Assembly (NCBI GenBank): GCA_017413105.1 | Contig: JAFPVA010000302.1 | Span: 1 to 64,000 of the forward strand | Origin: Butyrivibrio sp. | Lineage (GTDB): Bacteria; Bacillota; Clostridia; Lachnospirales; Lachnospiraceae | DNA: 64,000 bases | Reading direction: 5' to 3' | Part shown: positions 60,321-64,000 of the stretch, in pieces | How positions within the stretch are numbered: position 1 is the first letter of the stretch | Layout: every line of letters begins with the position of its first letter | Program-made: the position numbers and the translations under genes | Notes under the pieces: generated by a model | Databases searched by the model: none | What the model was told of the DNA's origin: nothing | The model's input: the letters and a program-made list of their open reading frames with translations, nothing else

Positions 60321-63300
60321 TCAACGTTTCATGGCAAATGCATTAAACAGCTTCTCTACAGTATCCATGGAAGTATCTCCGATAAGTTTTTCAAGTCCCA
60401 TGACACTCATAACCGTGACAGCCATAAGTTTGGATTCCGCCATCGGGTTATACTCACTTGCACTGAAAACTATGGACTGAGCCATGGACATACCGGTATT
60501 CTCTACAAGCTCCGAAGTGTGCTCATAGCCCTTGGCATCGGATATCATATCTATAACGTTGGTATCAGCTGTCTTTGGATCAGAGACTTTATTGAACCTG
60601 TCGTACAACGCTGTATTACCGGAAGCCTGGTAGCCATTCTTTATCTTTTCAACCTCCAGTTTTCCTGCGTCGGTATGGACGAAGTAGTCCTTCAAAGCAT
60701 TTCTGTCGGCAAGAACACGGATGGCAAACATGGCAAATTCAAGACCTGCCTCAACTGCATTTATGATTGCTTCAGATCCAATGCCGAGCCCAAGGCCAAT
60801 AAATCTGGCAGTATCTGTAGCTGTCTTTATTACATTATCAGCAATCCCGATTCCCTGCATGGCTTTAGTAATGGAAGCAGCTGTATCAGCCAAGCCCTGA
60901 TTCTTATCGGCAGCCTTTTTAGCCTTTGCTTTCTGCGCTTCATCAAGCCTTCCTCGATCCTTTGCCTTGTCAAGCTTCTTCTTATCCTCTTCCTTAAAGC
61001 TTTTGCTCTCATCCTTTACCACATTAAGGGTACGGATATTTGAAGCACAGGATGCTATGTTCATCACATTATCGGATACACTCTTTACATAAGTTATGCC
61101 CCTCAAAGTAGAATCGATATAATTTGAAGCGCGCTTCTTATAGTCAAAGAACTTATTGGAAAGCTCTGTGATCTTTTCGGCGCTTTCTTCTCCGACCATC
61201 TCATTTAAAGTCTCTTCATATACCCTGGTCACATACTCATCCGCTGCTTTTTTCAGGTCCTCGAGGTACTTCTGCTTATCTCCGTTTTTTTCAACGCTTA
61301 CGTTTGCAACCTTTTCGTCGAAAAATTTGTATGCAGCCTTTTGCATCGTATAATCTACCAGGTCGATCAGATCTGAAAGTTTTTCCGGACCGATCTTTTT
61401 AACAATCTTCTCTACTTTCGGTACAGTCTTCTCAATTTTTTTGGCCTTTTCTACTGTATTATTGAGGGTATCTCTGATGTCATCCTTCTTTTTGTCAGTT
61501 TTGGTTCCTTTTATCTCTTTCTCTACCAGGTCATTTGATTCAGGCAAAAGCTGTTGATTTTCCGGATTCCCATTACCATCAAAAACAGCATCATAATATT
61601 TGCTCAGTTTATCCACAAGTTCTTCTGCTGATCCGTTTTTATTAATAAAGGAATCTATTTTGTCTGTTAATTTCTTATATTGTTCATATTTTTCATTTTG
61701 ATATTTTCCGTTGAACGCCTTACTCTCTTTATTGAAATATGCCGTTTTATCTCTCAGATTCTGAATGCCATTTCTAACTGTACCGTCCTTACTAAAGCCT
61801 ACAATTTTAGTCACATCGTCAGCAGCCTTAAGTCCTTTTTCGATTTTACCCAAAGTATCACTTACGGCTTTAGTCTTATCCTTGGTAATCTTTCCTCCAA
61901 ATATGAAAAGCTTTCTTGCCCACTGATTTCCCGTACGATGGAAGTTCTTTCTGAGGAAACCATAATTCATGTTAAGGTGACCATTTTTCTGAAGGTCTCC
62001 GGCGCCACGATATAACAGAGCATTACCTTCAGTCATCTCAAGCTCTTCTGATGCTCTGTTTACAAAGTTAAGGGCCCTCTTAAAGAGTTTCCAGTCGATT
62101 GCCGTACTCCTTCTCATTATAAAGTTGCGCTCATAGGAAAAAATCTTCGAAAGGTCTTTTTCCTTTGAGAGCTTGATCCTATCGGAAATCTGAGTGGTAA
62201 AGAGCATCTCCATGGCCCTATAATACTCGCCCTCTTCCAGCTTAAGGCCAATATTGTCTTCCCTGTTGGCATCGATGAACTGATCGATAAGCTTGTCTCT
62301 TCCGATCTGATTTACATAATTTCTTTCCTTTATACCCATGAAGTTCTTACAATAGTCTTTCTTGGAAATATCCAATATATCCCTGTTGCAAAGAGCTTTG
62401 AAGAACAGTACTTTCTGCTGTTCTGTGAGGGCATAGTAACCCGCCAGAGCGCTGCTGATATCCTCTCTGTCTCCGTTCTCATTATCCTTGTCAGCCTGAC
62501 TTTTTATCTTCTCCTCAAAGTTGATCTGCTTGAAATCATTCTTATTGGCAAAACTATCCTGAAGTTCTTTATGGGCCTCTATTGCCGGTTTGTTGCCACT
62601 GTATTTGATAAGACTCGGGGAATTCTTCAAAGCTTTTACAGTAGCACGTCTTTCCTTGATCTCATCAAGAAATGAAAACGCCCTGCCCAGAAGATCCCAG
62701 TCAACTATGGTCTTACGATTAAATGACTTGTTCTCAAAGCAGTCTCTTGTTATATCCTTTCCGGCGAAGTTCTTATCGTCTCTTAGCTGGAAACTGAGGG
62801 CAGTTGTAATAGCCTTAAAGCAGGCTTCGCTGTTATCTGTATCCTTCAGTACTTCTGCAGAAACATCTGCGTCTCCGGACAGTGCTTCCAAAAGAGCATT
62901 TCGCTCCTCCTGCTCTACATGAAGCTCTGCCCCTGATTCTTTTTGAACGCAGCTTACATCAAGAAGTGTACGCTTCTGAAGAATATGCACAAGAATCCTA
63001 AGATCGCCCTCATTCATTTTCTGAAGCCGATCCATATATTTTTTCAGGGTATTATTGAATGTAGCGGTCTTGTCATATTTGGCAGCTCCTTTAAGCACAG
63101 CCAGAGGACCAGTATAGACTTTTTTCGCTGAAGTCAGCAGAGCATCAGTTACAAGAGTACTTGTGGCTTTCACGTCATCCTTGACAAAATCAAGGAGTCT
63201 GTCCCTTACACTAAGAGCAGAAAGACTCTTTCCCCTTAAGGCATCCACCATAGGAAGCTGCGGCTTATTAAACTTTGTAGAGGCAGTATAGACAGAGGTA

Positions 63301-64000
63301 TAGCTGTCTGAAATTCTCTCCATGTCCTTCTGGCCGAAAGCTCTCTTTTTGGCTGAAATAGTTCTGGCAAACCTGAGGGCCTTATCAAATGCCACTTCAT
63401 CCATGGCATATTCTGTAGTTCCATAGCTGGTTACACCATAATCTATCAGCTTGTTTACTGCCTCTCTGTAATCAATGTTGAAGTGATATTCCTTGCCCTC
63501 CACATAATTCTGGATCTCTGCAGTGATCTTATCAGTCTGTTTTTTCCTGCTCTTTTCTGCCTTGGCAAGAACCATGGTGCCTTCTGTATCATAGCCTGTG
63601 GCACCCTTATCAAGGAACATGAGTCCAACTGCAAACAGCTGCTTCTGCTCCTCATCCAATGCCTTATACTTATTAAATTTTCCTTTGAAGACATACAGGT
63701 TTTTATCTATAAGGTTGGAAAGTGCTTTTTCATCTGTCTTTTGTCTTTCAAGAGATGTCTGCTCAGCTACTTGCGTTTCTTTCTGCGTTACCTGTAAAGA
63801 GTCTGATTCCAGATACTTTCTGAATTCTTTCTTTTCAAATTCCTTTAGTTTTTCTTTCCACAGTTTCTCGTCAAAGTCATTCTTATCATTGAGTTCCTTT
63901 ATGACATCAGGCATGAAATACTGTCTAAGAGCCAGCATCTTTCTGTCAAAATGATGTTCAGGAAGATTAAACTCTTTTTTCATAGCCGGATCAGCGCTGT
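60321..64000 (-). CDS. Very large protein with three related internal segments (5' end probably outside window)
   Basis: At least 1220 residues from the ATG at 63983, but the frame is open to base 64000 and no Shine-Dalgarno precedes that ATG, so the true start may lie outside. Three segments share a pattern: L.e.q..lf...L......ld, later followed by DW/DE..F..AL.F (about residues 107-206, 322-440, 517-640; e.g. IVDWDLLGRAFSF and AIDWKLFKRALNF). A Lys/Glu-rich coiled middle (about 690-1030) follows, then a glycine/alanine-rich, moderately hydrophobic helix pair (about 1045-1095: FIGLGLGIGSEAIINAVEAG). No signal peptide. I do not recognise the family. It is 20 bp upstream of the STAS gene, so its output or stability may be tied to that partner switch. 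Confidence 0.8.
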   Translation of the reverse strand, partial: SADPAMKKEFNLPEHHFDRKMLALRQYFMPDVIKELNDKNDFDEKLWKEKLKEFEKKEFRKYLESDSLQVTQKETQVAEQTSLERQKTDEKALSNLIDKNLYVFKGKFNKYKALDEEQKQLFAVGLMFLDKGATGYDTEGTMVLAKAEKSRKKQTDKITAEIQNYVEGKEYHFNIDYREAVNKLIDYGVTSYGTTEYAMDEVAFDKALRFARTISAKKRAFGQKDMERISDSYTSVYTASTKFNKPQLPMVDALRGKSLSALSVRDRLLDFVKDDVKATSTLVTDALLTSAKKVYTGPLAVLKGAAKYDKTATFNNTLKKYMDRLQKMNEGDLRILVHILQKRTLLDVSCVQKESGAELHVEQEERNALLEALSGDADVSAEVLKDTDNSEACFKAITTALSFQLRDDKNFAGKDITRDCFENKSFNRKTIVDWDLLGRAFSFLDEIKERRATVKALKNSPSLIKYSGNKPAIEAHKELQDSFANKNDFKQINFEEKIKSQADKDNENGDREDISSALAGYYALTEQQKVLFFKALCNRDILDISKKDYCKNFMGIKERNYVNQIGRDKLIDQFIDANREDNIGLKLEEGEYYRAMEMLFTTQISDRIKLSKEKDLSKIFSYERNFIMRRSTAIDWKLFKRALNFVNRASEELEMTEGNALLYRGAGDLQKNGHLNMNYGFLRKNFHRTGNQWARKLFIFGGKITKDKTKAVSDTLGKIEKGLKAADDVTKIVGFSKDGTVRNGIQNLRDKTAYFNKESKAFNGKYQNEKYEQYKKLTDKIDSFINKNGSAEELVDKLSKYYDAVFDGNGNPENQQLLPESNDLVEKEIKGTKTDKKKDDIRDTLNNTVEKAKKIEKTVPKVEKIVKKIGPEKLSDLIDLVDYTMQKAAYKFFDEKVANVSVEKNGDKQKYLEDLKKAADEYVTRVYEETLNEMVGEESAEKITELSNKFFDYKKRASNYIDSTLRGITYVKSVSDNVMNIASCASNIRTLNVVKDESKSFKEEDKKKLDKAKDRGRLDEAQKAKAKKAADKNQGLADTAASITKAMQGIGIADNVIKTATDTARFIGLGLGIGSEAIINAVEAGLEFAMFAIRVLADRNALKDYFVHTDAGKLEVEKIKNGYQASGNTALYDRFNKVSDPKTADTNVIDMISDAKGYEHTSELVENTGMSMAQSIVFSASEYNPMAESKLMAVTVMSVMGLEKLIGDTSMDTVEKLFNAFAMKR

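Noticed and set aside
1..64000. tRNA, rRNA, prophage or insertion sequence
   Set aside because: I looked for clover-leaf sequences, conserved rRNA blocks, integrases and transposases and saw none; a covariance-model scan would be needed to exclude small RNAs.

Overview
The window looks like chromosome from a fibre-degrading, low-to-mid-GC Firmicute of the Lachnospiraceae, close to Butyrivibrio or Pseudobutyrivibrio. This is inferred from gene content: domain-permuted membrane-anchored GH3 glucosidases, a GPH sugar transporter, a PPi-type phosphofructokinase, an intracellular GH9, LytTR/GHKL signalling pairs, and strong Shine-Dalgarno sites. I see no rRNA, tRNA, CRISPR array, integrase or transposase. 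Most genes up to 51.2 kb lie on the minus strand.

Left edge, 1-11.1 kb (minus): a tightly packed six-gene operon that runs out of the window. It encodes, in order of transcription, a 619-residue protein resembling accessory proteins of contractile-injection-system loci, a tail-anchored protein, a membrane protein with a degenerate class III cyclase domain, a MORN-repeat membrane protein, a secreted TolC-like helical protein, and a membrane-anchored coiled-coil protein with a Gly-Ser-rich tail that is still open at base 1. As a set it looks like an undescribed envelope-spanning assembly and is the most novel part of the window.

11.4-22.0 kb: an FRG-domain protein, a GNAT plus MprF-like pair, an OmpR-type two-component operon with a four-fold 11-bp direct-repeat operator, an intracellular GH9, a DUF3990 protein, endonuclease III, and a membrane protein whose ribosome-binding site lies inside a terminator hairpin. 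Copies of a 29-bp palindromic REP-like element sit in the intergenic spaces here and again at 33.3, 36.6 and 39.5 kb.

22.0-33.3 kb: a glycoside-use block with a GH3 remnant, PPi-phosphofructokinase, a four-TM protein, a membrane-anchored permuted GH3, a GPH transporter and a GH2. A divergent LytTR/GHKL pair has a promoter suggesting a leaderless transcript. 33.4-40.3 kb holds a K+ channel with a RyR domain and its partners, a nucleic-acid-linked trio (MmcQ/EVE, truncated macro domain, HMCES/YedK), a decayed LD-carboxypeptidase, MsrA and GtrA. 40.3-45.8 kb has two more GH3 enzymes.

46.2-51.1 kb: a LytTR-GHKL-diguanylate cyclase operon, a DUF4317 protein and a stand-alone CheC-like protein. 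51.5-57.4 kb (plus): a complete fructose PTS operon (fruR, fruK, fruA, ptsH, ptsI). 57.4-64.0 kb (minus): a double-glycine-leader Cys-rich small protein and a partner-switching operon (SpoIIE phosphatase, STAS protein, and a protein of at least 1220 residues with three related internal segments) that enters from beyond the right edge.

The carbohydrate genes form a coherent chain. Anchored GH3 enzymes trim oligosaccharides outside, GPH and PTS carriers import them, cytoplasmic GH2, GH3 and GH9 finish hydrolysis, and PPi-PFK and FruK feed glycolysis.
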